In this document: positions 1 to 9,436 of the stretch, in pieces
Layout: each line of letters starts with the position of its first letter
How positions within the stretch are numbered: position 1 is the first letter of the stretch
Assembly (NCBI RefSeq): GCF_014705945.2
Contig: NZ_CP061538.1
Location: forward strand, 744,001 to 808,000
DNA: 64,000 bases
Origin: Rothia amarae
GTDB taxonomy: Bacteria; Actinomycetota; Actinomycetes; Actinomycetales; Micrococcaceae
Reading direction: 5' to 3'
Position numbers and translations under genes: made by a program
The notes under the pieces: generated by a model
What the model was told of the DNA's origin: nothing
What the model saw: the letters and a program-made list of their open reading frames with translations, nothing else
Databases searched by the model: none

Positions 1-13
1 TACTCCCAACGCT

Positions 14-298
14 CTATTCGGTATCTGAGGATGAACGCGCCTCTTTAGCTGCAGTAAGACGTTGACGGGCGCCGTCCAACCACGCTTCACAGCGGGTAGC
101 AAGTTGCTCCCCACGCTCCCACAAAGCAATAGTTTCTTCCAAATTCGAAGACCCTGACTCCATGCGCGAAACCACCTGCATGAGTTCTGCCCGAGCCTGC
201 TCATAGGAGAGCTCTTCAACCGGTGCGCCCTGAGCGGAAACGCTGAATTCGATGTTCTGGGCTGCCCTTTTATGTTCGGTGTTGTTCTGATCTGACAT
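14..298 (-). CDS. xseB: Exodeoxyribonuclease VII small subunit
   Basis: 94-residue protein, the usual size for XseB. It is the small helical subunit that binds in several copies to XseA to form exonuclease VII, which degrades single-stranded DNA to short oligonucleotides in the cytoplasm. The family core is visible around residues 30-80: SYEQARAEL, then a heptad-like stretch with [14 protein letters not shown], and a final [12 protein letters not shown]. It lies 9 bases downstream of xseA on the same strand, so the two are surely co-transcribed. The first 25 residues are a variable acidic leader. The call rests on both sequence and neighbour. Confidence 0.95.
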   Translation of the reverse strand: MSDQNNTEHKRAAQNIEFSVSAQGAPVEELSYEQARAELMQVVSRMESGSSNLEETIALWERGEQLATRCEAWLDGARQRLTAAKEARSSSDTE

Positions 299-307
299 GA
301 TGTTTCC

Positions 308-1624
308 TTATTCTGATGTTGAGATATTTGAAGAGTAAGTGGCGGAGACTGTGGCTTCTGCCGATCCGTGCGCGGCACGCACAACAATCTGCTCACCAGG
401 TTCTAGAACTGCGGCGTCTTTGACGAGCGTGCCGTCAGCTTTTTGAGTAAGCGTATAGCCACGCTCTAAAGTGTGCTGGGGTGATAGGGCCCGTACCCGG
501 GCTTTGAGCTGAAAGACGACGTCTGAGGCTCGATTAATCTGGAATTGTGCCGCAGCGAATCCCCGCGAGCGAAGCCGATCAATATCTTCTTCTCGTTGAA
601 GCAACGTCGAATCAGGTTGAGCCAGCGCCGGTCGACTCCTCAGCTGTTCTAGCGCGTAACTTTCTCGTTCGATGAGCTGCTCTACAGAGCGTTGTAAATA
701 GACTCTCGCTTGGGCAACGCGCAAACGTTCTTCTTCAACATCAGGCACTATTCGCTTTGCCGCGTCCGTAGGCGTAGACGCCCGTAAATCTGCAACGAAA
801 TCGAGAAGCGGAGAATCCGCTTCGTGCCCGATAGCAGAAACTACCGGAGTCTCAGCGGCAAAGACAGCTCTTACCAGCGCTTCTTCGGAGAAAGGCAATA
901 GATCTTCCATAGAACCGCCGCCGCGAGCAATCACGATGAGGTCGACGTCGTCGCGCCCATCAAGCTCCTGAAGAGCTTCAGTGACCTGCCGGAGCGCGTG
1001 CACTCCCTGTACCGCTACTTCACGAATTTCAAATTCGACAGAGGGCCAGCGCAGGGTGGCGTTGCGGATGACGTCTTTCTCCGCATCTGAATCTCGACCG
1101 GTAATCAGTCCAATCCGATGGGGCAGAACGGGCAGAGCTTTTTTGTGGTGAGCTTCGAAAAGCCCCTCTGCAGCGAGTTGCTGCCGTAACTTTTCGATTC
1201 TCTCTAACATGGTGCCCAAACCCACCGGTCGAATATCGTGACCGAGCATCGACAGCCTACCGGTCTTGACCCAAAAATCAGGTTTGAGCTGAACGACTAC
1301 CCGCTGACCGCGCTCTAAATCGCTGGACAGACGGGCAGTTTCCTGGGCGAAAAGAGTGACCGGCACCGAAACTTCTTCATTGACGTCGCGCAACGTCAAA
1401 TAGGTAACGCGCGCTCGCTTATTGAGTTCGATAATCTGCCCCTCCACCCAGGTAGGGGAGCACTGTGCAATATACCCATTGAGCTTGTGTGAAAGCATAT
1501 GCAGCGGCCAGGGATTATCCGGGGTGGTTTGCGCAGCGCGCGCCGGTAAATCACGCCGAGCATCTGATGGGTCGGCTGTGTTATCCGGAACCAAAGTGGG
1601 TTCGAGAGAATCGCTCATGCACAT
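308..1624 (-). CDS. xseA: Exodeoxyribonuclease VII large subunit
   Basis: 438 residues. This is the catalytic subunit of exonuclease VII. An N-terminal OB-fold (about residues 40-130, including WVEGQIIELN) precedes the nuclease domain, which carries the family signatures GLITGRDSDAEKDV, IVIARGGGSMEDLLPF and SAIGHEADSPLLDFVADLRASTPTDAA. A coiled-coil C-terminal part should bind XseB. Two start codons are possible, at 1624 and, two codons later, at 1618; neither has a clear ribosome binding site, so the message may be leaderless. About 35 variable residues precede the OB-fold. Confidence 0.95.
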   Translation of the reverse strand: MCMSDSLEPTLVPDNTADPSDARRDLPARAAQTTPDNPWPLHMLSHKLNGYIAQCSPTWVEGQIIELNKRARVTYLTLRDVNEEVSVPVTLFAQETARLSSDLERGQRVVVQLKPDFWVKTGRLSMLGHDIRPVGLGTMLERIEKLRQQLAAEGLFEAHHKKALPVLPHRIGLITGRDSDAEKDVIRNATLRWPSVEFEIREVAVQGVHALRQVTEALQELDGRDDVDLIVIARGGGSMEDLLPFSEEALVRAVFAAETPVVSAIGHEADSPLLDFVADLRASTPTDAAKRIVPDVEEERLRVAQARVYLQRSVEQLIERESYALEQLRSRPALAQPDSTLLQREEDIDRLRSRGFAAAQFQINRASDVVFQLKARVRALSPQHTLERGYTLTQKADGTLVKDAAVLEPGEQIVVRAAHGSAEATVSATYSSNISTSE

Positions 1625-1747
1625 ATCATGGCATCGACCACTGACATTTTAGAAAGTTTTTAGCTTCTGCCTGAAAAAATTTGAAACGTGGGCAGGTTGA
1701 CTTTCAACTCACAGCGTAAATAGATATTGATTCTGTACGGTTAACAC

Positions 1748-2902
1748 ATGGCGAACCAACAGCATTCCGGTTCTTTTTCAGCGGAAGAACCATCTTCACG
1801 CCCTCACGCGGCGTCGAGCAGAGCTCCTGAAAACTCAGGTAGCTGGCGCAATATTACAGTTGAAGCGGAAAACCGTAGAAGGCGACCAGCACCTTCTGTT
1901 ACCGCGAAAGAGGCTTATGCAACGCGGCCCCGTCCGCGTTTTTCCGCTGCCCGTAAATTTTTGGCGGTTCTTTTGGCTCTGACGGCGCTTCTGCTGGGGG
2001 CTAGCGGTGCCACAGCCTATTGGGCTCAGAAAAACTTTGTTGAGCCCGCTGGATTTTCTGCCATCAGCGCCAACATGGCTCAGGACAAAGAATTTCAGCA
2101 TGAGCTTGCCCAAGGCGTGGCTCACGACGTCATGCAATCTGACAACATCAAACAGTATTTGGGCGAAGGCGATTCTAAAGATATATTCAACCCCTTAGAT
2201 ATCATTGGATCCTTAAAAGACTGGGGTTATGACCAGGTTGAGGGCGTAGTAACAGGCGCGACGACGGCTGTTGTAGATTCGGAAAATTACCCCCAGGTAT
2301 GGAATCAAGTCATGATGGACACTCACGCCTATAACCTGGACGAATCGAAAACAGACTCTGTTATTGACATCACGGCGGTTTACCAGCAAGTGGACCAACA
2401 GGTTGGCTCCATTATGGGATTTGACCCCGATTTAGTCGGTAGCGACCGCCACCTCATCACCTTGGATGCAACAAATGGTACGTCCCTGCGCGACGTCGTC
2501 ACCGGTGTGAAAAATTTTGCTGCAACCTGGCAGACACAGCTTATTCTTGCAGCGGTTGCTCTTTTCCTAGCATTCTTGCTCTGGCCTCGTGGACGTCTTT
2601 TGTTTATCGGCATCGCGGTATTAATTGCTGGAGGGTTATTGTGGTTCGGTTCATTAGCCACCGAGGGAATATCTACGGCGGCTCGCTCGCTGAATTTAAC
2701 GTCGAGCGTAGGGCAGGTCTTCATCCAAGGCCTAGCTAACCAGTACGCCCATTCGCTCTCAGGTTTTGCAGGATCGTATGTTGCTCCATTTTTGATTATT
2801 GGTGCGGTGCTTGTCGCGTTAGGTATTGCCGCTCAGATCGCGGGGCTCTCTACCAGGAACCGTTCCGCCCGCTCGCTCCCATTTCAGAACACAGTAGGAT
2901 AG
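1748..2902 (+). CDS. Membrane protein of unknown function
   Basis: 384 residues that I do not recognise. The first 65 are polar and basic, probably cytoplasmic. One membrane segment lies near residues 68-92, followed by a soluble domain of about 160 residues on the outer side (rich in D, Q and V, with repeated aspartates). Two closely spaced segments lie near 258-302 and a last one near 343-368. The stop is 5 bases before the ispH start, so it may share that message, but the pairing is positional only. No catalytic motif is visible. No Shine-Dalgarno is obvious before the ATG. Confidence 0.75.
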   Translation: MANQQHSGSFSAEEPSSRPHAASSRAPENSGSWRNITVEAENRRRRPAPSVTAKEAYATRPRPRFSAARKFLAVLLALTALLLGASGATAYWAQKNFVEPAGFSAISANMAQDKEFQHELAQGVAHDVMQSDNIKQYLGEGDSKDIFNPLDIIGSLKDWGYDQVEGVVTGATTAVVDSENYPQVWNQVMMDTHAYNLDESKTDSVIDITAVYQQVDQQVGSIMGFDPDLVGSDRHLITLDATNGTSLRDVVTGVKNFAATWQTQLILAAVALFLAFLLWPRGRLLFIGIAVLIAGGLLWFGSLATEGISTAARSLNLTSSVGQVFIQGLANQYAHSLSGFAGSYVAPFLIIGAVLVALGIAAQIAGLSTRNRSARSLPFQNTVG

Positions 2903-2907
2903 AGGGT

Positions 2908-4005
2908 ATGTCCACAACACAGGTTGATTCTTCAGTATTACTCGGCTTTCCGCAGGTGCCTCGTACGCGCCGTTCTCGTGAAGAGATCGAAGCGGCTGCT
3001 GCAGTGAACGGAGAGAAAAAAGTTTTGCTCGCTGCCCCTCGTGGCTATTGCGCCGGGGTTGACCGCGCCGTCATCGCCGTTGAAAAAGCGCTGGAGCACT
3101 ATGGGGCTCCGGTTTATGTGCGTAAGCAGATTGTTCATAACCGCCATGTGGTAGAGACCCTTGAATCTCAAGGCGCTATTTTCGTGGATGAGGTAGAAGA
3201 AGTGCCTGAGGGCGCTGTGACCGTCTTTTCGGCGCACGGTGTTTCACCTGCAGTTGTGAATGCTGCTGAAGAGCGTTCTTTGAATACGATTGACGCCACC
3301 TGCCCGCTGGTTAATAAGGTTCACCGTGAGGCGGTTCGGTTCGCCAAGCAGGATTACGATATCTTGCTGATTGGTCACACTGGCCACGAAGAAGTTGAAG
3401 GTACCGCGGGAGAAGCCCCAGAGCATATTCAGATTGTGAATTCACCGGATGAGGTGGATCAGGTGGTAGTACGTGATCCCGATAAGGTGGTTTGGCTGTC
3501 GCAGACGACTCTCTCCGTTGACGAGACCTTGGAGACTGTGGCGAAGTTGCGGGAGCGTTTCCCCTCTCTGCAGGATCCTCCGTCGGACGACATTTGCTAT
3601 GCGACGTCTAACCGTCAGGGAGCTATCAAGGAGATTGCTCCGCAGGCGGATCTGGTGATTGTGGTGGGTTCGGCAAATTCGTCCAATTCGGTGCGGTTGA
3701 AAGAGGTCGCTCTGGAGTACGGTGCGCGTCGTGCTGAGCGTGTTGACTTTGCTAACCAGGTTGATGAAGCCTGGTTTGAAGGTGTGGCGACGGTCGGATT
3801 GACCTCCGGCGCTTCTGTGCCTGAGGTTTTGGTGGAAGACGTATTGCGTCTTCTGGCTGATTACGGATATCAGGATGTTCAGCCGGTAGAGACCGCTAAG
3901 GAAGATATTTTGTTCTCTTTGCCGAAAGAGCTGCGCGCGGCGTTGAAGAATGACGGCGATACCAGCAATCAGTTGGGAGGACGAGGAGCGAAGCCGACCC
4001 GCTAA
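2908..4005 (+). CDS. ispH: 4-hydroxy-3-methylbut-2-enyl diphosphate reductase
   Basis: 365 residues. This is the last enzyme of the non-mevalonate (MEP) isoprenoid pathway, an iron-sulfur reductase making IPP and DMAPP from HMBPP. The three cluster cysteines are in [28 protein letters not shown] and [11 protein letters not shown]; the substrate-binding histidines are in QIVHNRHVV and FSAHGVSP. A 40-residue N-terminal extension and a 25-residue tail are actinobacterial-style additions. The ribosome binding site is weak (AGAGGGT just upstream). A hairpin overlaps the stop codon and a strong terminator follows. Confidence 0.97.
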   Translation: MSTTQVDSSVLLGFPQVPRTRRSREEIEAAAAVNGEKKVLLAAPRGYCAGVDRAVIAVEKALEHYGAPVYVRKQIVHNRHVVETLESQGAIFVDEVEEVPEGAVTVFSAHGVSPAVVNAAEERSLNTIDATCPLVNKVHREAVRFAKQDYDILLIGHTGHEEVEGTAGEAPEHIQIVNSPDEVDQVVVRDPDKVVWLSQTTLSVDETLETVAKLRERFPSLQDPPSDDICYATSNRQGAIKEIAPQADLVIVVGSANSSNSVRLKEVALEYGARRAERVDFANQVDEAWFEGVATVGLTSGASVPEVLVEDVLRLLADYGYQDVQPVETAKEDILFSLPKELRAALKNDGDTSNQLGGRGAKPTR

Positions 4006-4033
4006 CGGCGTAGCCTATAGCGGGTCGACTTCG
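3989..4033 (+). other. Hairpin overlapping the ispH stop codon
   Basis: Positions 3989-4004 pair with 4018-4033 (15 of 16 bases) around a 13-base loop. The left arm contains the last codons of ispH and its stop. The motif GCGAAGCCGACC from the left arm recurs almost unchanged at about 4091-4102, and GCGAAGCGAA appears near 4143. This suggests short repeated units between ispH and rmuC. Confidence 0.55.
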
Positions 4034-4055
4034 CGACGAAGTCCTCATCCGTTAA

Positions 4056-4080
4056 AAAATCGCCCCAGTGGGGCGATTTT
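4056..4080. terminator. Bidirectional terminator between ispH and rmuC
   Basis: A 12-bp inverted repeat (AAAATCGCCCCA at 4056-4067 with its complement at 4069-4080) carries A-runs on one side and T-runs on the other. It can therefore terminate both the rightward ispH message and the leftward rmuC message. An outer, weaker pairing (CCTCATCC with GGATGTGAGG) extends the stem. Confidence 0.85.
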
Positions 4081-4195
4081 AGGATGTGAGGTGCGAAGCC
4101 GACCAGATGAGCTTCGCGGTTCCGAGCGTGCGAGGAAGTAAGAGCGAAGCGAATTGGGCAGGGCGTGAGCTCCTTTTTCAATCCAATCTCGTGAT

Positions 4196-5710
4196 TTATT
4201 CGTTCCATGAGTCGTAGTCGAAGGGCTGCTCACCGCTCGGGTGAGCGGCTCTTTTGCTGTCTGCGCCTTGGTCAATGGGGCGCTCGGTGATGATAGCGGG
4301 GCCGTCGTAGTCGTCGTCGAGTTCATCGTTGAAGCCTTCGGGATATTGGTCCCACAGCGGTACATTTTCGAAGGTGGGTTCGTAGGCTGATTGTTCTGGA
4401 TCGAGGATGTGGTCGCTCGCATCTAAAGATGAAGGTTCTGGGTCGTCGAGATCGCCGTTGTTGAAGGCAGCTAGATACTGCTGATAGGAGTCGTCCGCTG
4501 CATCTGAGTTTGTTGTTTCGGCAGCGGAGTCGGTCTCGGATTCGTCGAGAAATTCGACGGCGGTAAGAGGCTTGACGGTGGAGCTAATAGGTTCGGTCTG
4601 TAAATCGTCCACGAGGTTTGCCGAATCTAGCTCGGCAATTTTTCGCGCGGTGACAAAGACGCGGGTTTCGAGGGAACCGACCAATCCGTTATATGAATCG
4701 ACCGTGCGGCTGAGCATACGACCCATGGACGCTAAATGTGAACCGGCTGTTCCTAGACGGTCGTACAGTTGTTTGGAGAGCATAAATAGTTCGCGGGCGT
4801 TGTCGGTCAGCGCATCTTGACGCCAGGAGAATGAAATCGCTTTGAGCGAGGAAAGTAAAGAGACCGGCGAAACGAGAGCCACGTTCTTCGATGCGGCGTA
4901 GTCCAATAGCGTGGGGTCTGCCGTCAGCGCAGCAGATAAGGCAGATTCAGCGGGTATAAAGCACAACACCAGTTCGGGAGAAGCCTCGAATCCAGCCCAG
5001 TATTTTTTATTCGCCAGCGCATCAACATGCGATTTCACTGCTTTAGAATGGCGCAAAAGTTCGGCTTTTTTCAGCTGGTCGTCGTCGGCATCTTGCGCTC
5101 GTAAATAGGAATTCAGCGGTGCTTTAGAATCGGCGACAATGGTTTTGTTGCCGGGTAGATTGATGACCATATCGGGGCGGACCGCGCGGTCTTCATCTTT
5201 GCCACTGGTTGCGGTGGCTGAAACTTGCTCGGAGAAGGAAACATGGTCGGTCATCCCTGCCGCTTCAACCACGCGCCGCAGTTGTGCCTCGCCCCAGGTA
5301 CCGCGCGCAGAGCTGGAACGCAGAGCGGTAGAAAGTGTTGAGGTGACGTCACGCAGCTGTTCCTGTGTTTGTACAGAATTCTTCAATGCCTCGGATACTG
5401 AGCCAAACTGTTCGGCACGCTGGGTTTCCATCGAACGCACCGATTTTTCCATGGTGGCGAGCTGTAGTTTGACCGGGGCGAGTGCCTGAAGCACATCGGC
5501 ATCGGCGCGGGAGCGTTCTTCTAAGGATTCCACGCGTTCTGCCAGCAAATCGCGGGCTTGCGACGCCGCTGCAAGATCGGCACGCAACTGGGAGTTTTCG
5601 TTCTGCAGGGCGCCGGATGGGCCAGCGCCCGCGCGTCCTAAAAACCAGCCCACCGCAATACCAAGGATGAGCGCCAGAGCTAGGGCAAGAACCAGGGTCA
5701 AAGAATTCAT
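4196..5710 (-). CDS. rmuC: DNA recombination protein RmuC family
   Basis: 504 residues. An N-terminal membrane anchor (about residues 3-25, rich in L, A and G) is followed by a coiled-coil stretch (35-110). The RmuC nuclease-like domain is at about 120-350, recognisable by RGTWGEAQLRRVVEAAGM, VRPDMVINLPGNKTIVADSK and FIPAESALSAAL. RmuC proteins limit DNA inversions at repeats and carry a PD-(D/E)XK-like core. Beyond the domain there is an unusual acidic tail of about 130 residues rich in D, E and S, probably disordered. It is convergent with ispH and shares its terminator. Confidence 0.92.
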   Translation of the reverse strand: MNSLTLVLALALALILGIAVGWFLGRAGAGPSGALQNENSQLRADLAAASQARDLLAERVESLEERSRADADVLQALAPVKLQLATMEKSVRSMETQRAEQFGSVSEALKNSVQTQEQLRDVTSTLSTALRSSSARGTWGEAQLRRVVEAAGMTDHVSFSEQVSATATSGKDEDRAVRPDMVINLPGNKTIVADSKAPLNSYLRAQDADDDQLKKAELLRHSKAVKSHVDALANKKYWAGFEASPELVLCFIPAESALSAALTADPTLLDYAASKNVALVSPVSLLSSLKAISFSWRQDALTDNARELFMLSKQLYDRLGTAGSHLASMGRMLSRTVDSYNGLVGSLETRVFVTARKIAELDSANLVDDLQTEPISSTVKPLTAVEFLDESETDSAAETTNSDAADDSYQQYLAAFNNGDLDDPEPSSLDASDHILDPEQSAYEPTFENVPLWDQYPEGFNDELDDDYDGPAIITERPIDQGADSKRAAHPSGEQPFDYDSWNE

Positions 5711-5785
5711 GGTTCAACATTGCCACGAGTGACTGACAAAATAAGAGTAATTAGCCGATCCTTGCAGAATTTCCCGCACGTCTCT

Positions 5786-5816
5786 GGCGAGATACCAGAA
5801 AATCACGCGAGATACC
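5786..5816. repeat. Short direct repeat upstream of the SMR gene
   Basis: GCGAGATACC occurs at 5787-5796 and again at 5807-5816, exactly 20 bases apart, i.e. about two helical turns. It lies about 200 bases before the exporter start and could be a tandem protein-binding site. The function is inferred from spacing only. Confidence 0.4.
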
Positions 5817-5847
5817 GTCTTGAAACTGTACCTCGTGAACTTTTCTG

Positions 5848-5865
5848 GTACCTCATATGAGGTAC
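5848..5865. promoter_or_regulatory. 18-bp perfect palindrome, likely operator of the SMR exporter
   Basis: GTACCTCATATGAGGTAC is a perfect palindrome, with a half-site GTACCTCG at 5828-5835. Its size and symmetry suit a dimeric repressor of the TetR type, which commonly controls multidrug exporters. No regulator gene is adjacent. The stretch between rmuC and the exporter (5711-6010) holds nothing else I can identify apart from the direct repeat at 5786-5816. Confidence 0.5.
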
Positions 5866-6010
5866 TCGTTCAAAGTAATAGCTCAACCTTGTCGGTAGCG
5901 TTCATCGCCTCCACCACATGTTTTGCAGCGCTGGGTTACACGAGAGATATCCTTATCTTCTAGGGAGGCTTCCCCTCAAAAATTCAACTGTTCTTCGAAA
6001 GTGGGCTCGT

Positions 6011-6337
6011 GTGCCTTATTTGTTTCTTGCGCTAGCTATTGGTGCTGAGCTGCTGGCAACTTCTTTGCTGAAAAATACGGATGGATTCACTAAAATACTG
6101 CCGACTTTGCTGTGCCTGGGGCTCTACGGGGTTTCTTTCTTTGGGCTAGCACAGGCAGTACGCGATATCCCGGTAGGCGTGGCTTATGCGATGTGGTCGG
6201 GTCTTGGAACCGCCGCAATCGTTGCCATTGGCGCTATCTTCTTAGGCGAACCGCTAACGGTTACCAAGGTCGTGGGCGTGGGCCTCATTATCGGCGGAGT
6301 GGTGCTGTTGAATCTTGGGGGAGCGGCGAGCCACTAG
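6011..6337 (+). CDS. Small multidrug resistance (SMR) family exporter
   Basis: 108 residues if read from the GTG at 6011. That start gives VPYLFLALAIGAELLATSLL, which lines up with the Qac/EmrE N-terminus; longer readings begin with unrelated sequence. Four membrane helices are visible. The essential membrane glutamate is in IGAELLATS, YAMWSGLGTA matches the helix-3 signature, and the protein ends in NLGGAASH, as QacC-type proteins end. It should form a dimer exchanging protons for cationic drugs. It stands alone rather than in an SMR pair. The palindrome at 5848-5865 may be its operator. Confidence 0.88.
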   Translation: MPYLFLALAIGAELLATSLLKNTDGFTKILPTLLCLGLYGVSFFGLAQAVRDIPVGVAYAMWSGLGTAAIVAIGAIFLGEPLTVTKVVGVGLIIGGVVLLNLGGAASH

Positions 6338-6463
6338 AGCCAGTTTTATACGTTTTGTCACTGATTTAGACTGACATTTGTCATGGTCTAAAGTTTGGTT
6401 TAGAGATACTTCACTCGCCCGGATTCTTAGGGCTTGCACATCAAAGAAGGTAAGGTAAAACCT

Positions 6464-7549
6464 GTGGCTTTAACTATCGGAATTGTGGGTCTGCCCAACG
6501 TTGGCAAATCGACCCTTTTTAATGCATTGACCAAGAACACCGTTCTGGCGGCGAACTACCCCTTCGCAACCATCGAACCTAACATCGGCGTCGTGAACCT
6601 CCCAGACTCGCGCTTGAACCGTTTGGCTGAAATTTTCAGTTCCGAACGCATTCTGCCTGCAACCGTGTCCTTCGTGGATATCGCAGGTATCGTGCGTGGC
6701 GCATCAGAGGGTGAAGGGTTGGGCAACCAGTTCCTCGCCAACATCCGCGACGCGCAAGCAATTGCGCAGGTTGTTCGCGTGTTCGACGACCCCGACGTCA
6801 TTCACGTGGACGGCAAAGTTGACCCCGTTTCCGATATGGAAACCATCAACACCGAGCTCGTTCTAGCAGATATGCAGACTCTTGAAAACGCTATTCCTCG
6901 CCTCGAAAAGGCTGTGAAGATTAAGAAGGGCAACGCCGCCGCACTGGAGGAATACAAGAAGGCGCAGAAAGTTCTTGAAGAGGGGCATACCCTTATTTCC
7001 CAGCAAAAAGAAGCTGGTCTAGATTTCTCCCTGCTCAAAGAATTGAACCTTCTCACCACCAAGCCTTTCATCTACGTGTTCAATGCAGACGAAGGTGTTT
7101 TGGGCTCTGAAGAAAAGCAGCAGGAACTGCGCAATCTCGTTGCACCTGCAGAAGCCGTATTCCTGGACGCAAAACTCGAAGCTGACTTGGTCGAACTTTC
7201 AGACGAAGAAGCTGCAGAGATGCTTGAAATGAGTGGACAGGACGAGTCTGGTCTAGATCAGCTGGCTCGTGTTGGCTTCTCCACACTGGGATTGCAGACT
7301 TACCTCACCGCAGGTCCGAAAGAATCACGCGCTTGGACCATTAACCAGGGCGATACCGCTCCTCAGGCAGCGGGTGTTATTCACACCGACTTTGAGCGTG
7401 GTTTCATCAAGGCTGAAGTTGTGTCCTTTGAAGATTTGGACGCCGCCGGTTCAATGGCGGAGGCAAAGTCTCGCGGTAAAGTCCGCATGGAAGGCAAGGA
7501 TTACGTGATGCACGATGGCGACGTCGTGGAATTCCGCTTCAACGTCTAG
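6464..7549 (+). CDS. ychF: Ribosome-binding ATPase YchF (Obg family)
   Basis: 361 residues from the GTG at 6464, which yields the typical start VALTIGIVGLPNVGKSTLF and has purine-rich AGAAGG/TAAGG upstream; an ATG at 6434 is less likely. It is an Obg-family P-loop protein that prefers ATP. Visible are the P-loop GLPNVGKST, the G3 region DIAGIVRGASEGEGLGNQF, the YchF version of G4 (NADE instead of NKxD), a helical insertion around 120-190, and the C-terminal TGS-like domain ending in MHDGDVVEFRFNV. It binds ribosomes and affects stress responses in other bacteria. Confidence 0.96.
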   Translation: MALTIGIVGLPNVGKSTLFNALTKNTVLAANYPFATIEPNIGVVNLPDSRLNRLAEIFSSERILPATVSFVDIAGIVRGASEGEGLGNQFLANIRDAQAIAQVVRVFDDPDVIHVDGKVDPVSDMETINTELVLADMQTLENAIPRLEKAVKIKKGNAAALEEYKKAQKVLEEGHTLISQQKEAGLDFSLLKELNLLTTKPFIYVFNADEGVLGSEEKQQELRNLVAPAEAVFLDAKLEADLVELSDEEAAEMLEMSGQDESGLDQLARVGFSTLGLQTYLTAGPKESRAWTINQGDTAPQAAGVIHTDFERGFIKAEVVSFEDLDAAGSMAEAKSRGKVRMEGKDYVMHDGDVVEFRFNV

Positions 7550-7560
7550 TCTCTAGAACA

Positions 7561-7610
7561 CTAAAAAGCCCCTGTTCACTCGCATAGCGTGGGAGAACAG
7601 GGGCTTTTAG
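7561..7610. terminator. Terminator after ychF
   Basis: CTAAAAAGCCCCTGTTC (7561-7577) pairs with the complementary arm at 7595-7610 around a 17-base loop. T-rich and A-rich flanks let it serve ychF and the convergent secreted hydrolase. Confidence 0.88.
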
Positions 7611-7647
7611 TATAAGAAGCTACATTTATGAGTAGATTCTTAGTACA

Positions 7648-9201
7648 TTACTTAGTTGTCAGTTCAGTAACCTGGCCGGTTTTAGGAGACCAAGACAGAG
7701 TCTTTCCCTTACTGAATTTGACGGTGACGGTGCCGTCCTTCTGCACAGTTTCATCTGTTACGGGGTAGCCAAACTTTTCGACGGAACCCCAGTTCTTATA
7801 AGCGTTATTAATGCCGCCCTTACCCACGAGTGTATGGGTTCCGGTCTGAGCCGACCAGTAGAAAGCTGTTTCTGAACCATCTGATCGGCGGAAAGTTTGA
7901 GTAGCTCCGCCTTCAGCCATCGCTGATTCATTGGCTGCGGGGAACCCGTATTTGCCCGTTCCACCTTCTCGAGTGAAGCGGCCACCGATAGCGCCAGGCT
8001 CCCACACCTTATAGGTTCCTGTGTTGGGCGCCCAGTAGAATGCTGTTACCTTACCTGTGGCAACATTTCTAAATTTCTGCATGGCTCCGCCTGCAATTGC
8101 GGTCTCGTCAAACATGGGGTAGCCGTGACCGTTTTCATAACCGCCCGCGCGGTAAGCTGCGCCTATGCCGCCGTTATAGTTCACCGCATGGGCACCGGTT
8201 GCATCAGTCCAGTAGACGGTCGTGTTGTTACGGAAATTCTGCGCCGCGCCGCCGTCCACGGTGCTGAATTCATTCGTGGTGGGGGCGCCAAGAGTAGAGG
8301 CATGACCGTAATAGTAATTGCCGATTGCTCCCATGAGTTTGAAGGACGAGCGCTTTTGAACGCCTGCCTCGTTGAGTGATTTTTCCAGAATCCAGGGGAA
8401 GTCGTAGGCGTAGTGGTCACCGGCAGTATGGTTCATGTTGGTGTTGTAGAAACCGCTATTGCGGTATACCGAGTTACCGGCATGTGCTGCACCCCAGGCT
8501 GACCAATTCGTCGGCCAGGTGACTCCTGCACCATCACCGTAACCTACGTACCAGTCCATAGGCATGCCCTTAAAGTTGCTTGAAGGAGCGGTGAGAATAC
8601 CATTTGAATTTCCGCCGCCCACCATGATGGAACCGCCTCCCGTGCGCCACGATTCTTGATTGCGCGCATTAAGTTCAAAGGTTTCAATTTCGGCGCCTCC
8701 CGAGTAACCGAGCGTCCATACTTTCGAACGATCAACGGCAGTATTGCTAATAAACCAGTTAGCAAATGAACGGAAATAGTTACCGTTTGAATACTGATTT
8801 TCCCACCAGGTAATGCCGTCGCCGGATGGATTTTGGTCAGGGGAAATAACGGGAACGAAAAGCATGTTTCGTTCGTTGGCGACTTTAGCCATACCCGTTA
8901 GCGCTGGGTCGCTGGGGTTGTGTACTTTTGATTGCCATTTTTCCCAGTAGTCGCCGTCCAGGTAGAAGACGACGCCGACGGGCTGGGACCAGTCAATTCC
9001 GTTGGCGTACACGTGGTACTGGGAGTTTCCGTAAGGGCGAAACTGCCCGGTTGTTGTATATGCCTCGGCGGGCGCTGTGGAGATGGTTGCTGAGAATGCC
9101 GAACCTGCGACGAGGGCGAGAGCTGCGAGGGTTTTGGTAGATTTTTTGGGGGCGCGCGATTTGGGCACACGGGGGAGTGCGAAAGTCATCTTTACCTTCA
9201 T
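7648..9201 (-). CDS. Secreted esterase-like alpha/beta hydrolase with LGFP repeats
   Basis: 517 residues, or 513 if started at the second Met. A basic N-terminus and hydrophobic stretch (22-47, ending APAEA) form a Sec signal peptide. The mature N-terminal half is an alpha/beta hydrolase resembling esterase D/PHB-depolymerase-like proteins, with nucleophile S167 in GYSGGAE, a likely acid D223 in GYGDGAG and H263 in GDHYAYDFPW. The C-terminal half has four LGFP-type repeats of about 50-55 residues (GAIGNYYYGH, GGIGAAYRAGG, GAIGGRFTREGG, GGINNAYKNWG), which in actinobacteria bind the cell envelope. The substrate is unknown. It stands alone. Confidence 0.85.
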   Translation of the reverse strand: MKVKMTFALPRVPKSRAPKKSTKTLAALALVAGSAFSATISTAPAEAYTTTGQFRPYGNSQYHVYANGIDWSQPVGVVFYLDGDYWEKWQSKVHNPSDPALTGMAKVANERNMLFVPVISPDQNPSGDGITWWENQYSNGNYFRSFANWFISNTAVDRSKVWTLGYSGGAEIETFELNARNQESWRTGGGSIMVGGGNSNGILTAPSSNFKGMPMDWYVGYGDGAGVTWPTNWSAWGAAHAGNSVYRNSGFYNTNMNHTAGDHYAYDFPWILEKSLNEAGVQKRSSFKLMGAIGNYYYGHASTLGAPTTNEFSTVDGGAAQNFRNNTTVYWTDATGAHAVNYNGGIGAAYRAGGYENGHGYPMFDETAIAGGAMQKFRNVATGKVTAFYWAPNTGTYKVWEPGAIGGRFTREGGTGKYGFPAANESAMAEGGATQTFRRSDGSETAFYWSAQTGTHTLVGKGGINNAYKNWGSVEKFGYPVTDETVQKDGTVTVKFSKGKTLSWSPKTGQVTELTTK

Positions 9202-9436
9202 ATGAAATCAGAGGGGGGAATGTATGCGGCTGAGAGCAAAAGTTTTCAGCTATTTTTAGAATACTAATATTTGAGTATTGATATTGAAAATGTGGAGTGT
9301 GGTGGAAGAAATACCTTTGACGATTATGATTTTTTCACTGGATGAAAAACGAATGGCTTGAATCTTTCCATTTTTTGTTACCGGTGGGTTATAAGGGCAT
9401 CTAAAAGTTATTCGCCGTACCAACTAAACTAGCCCT

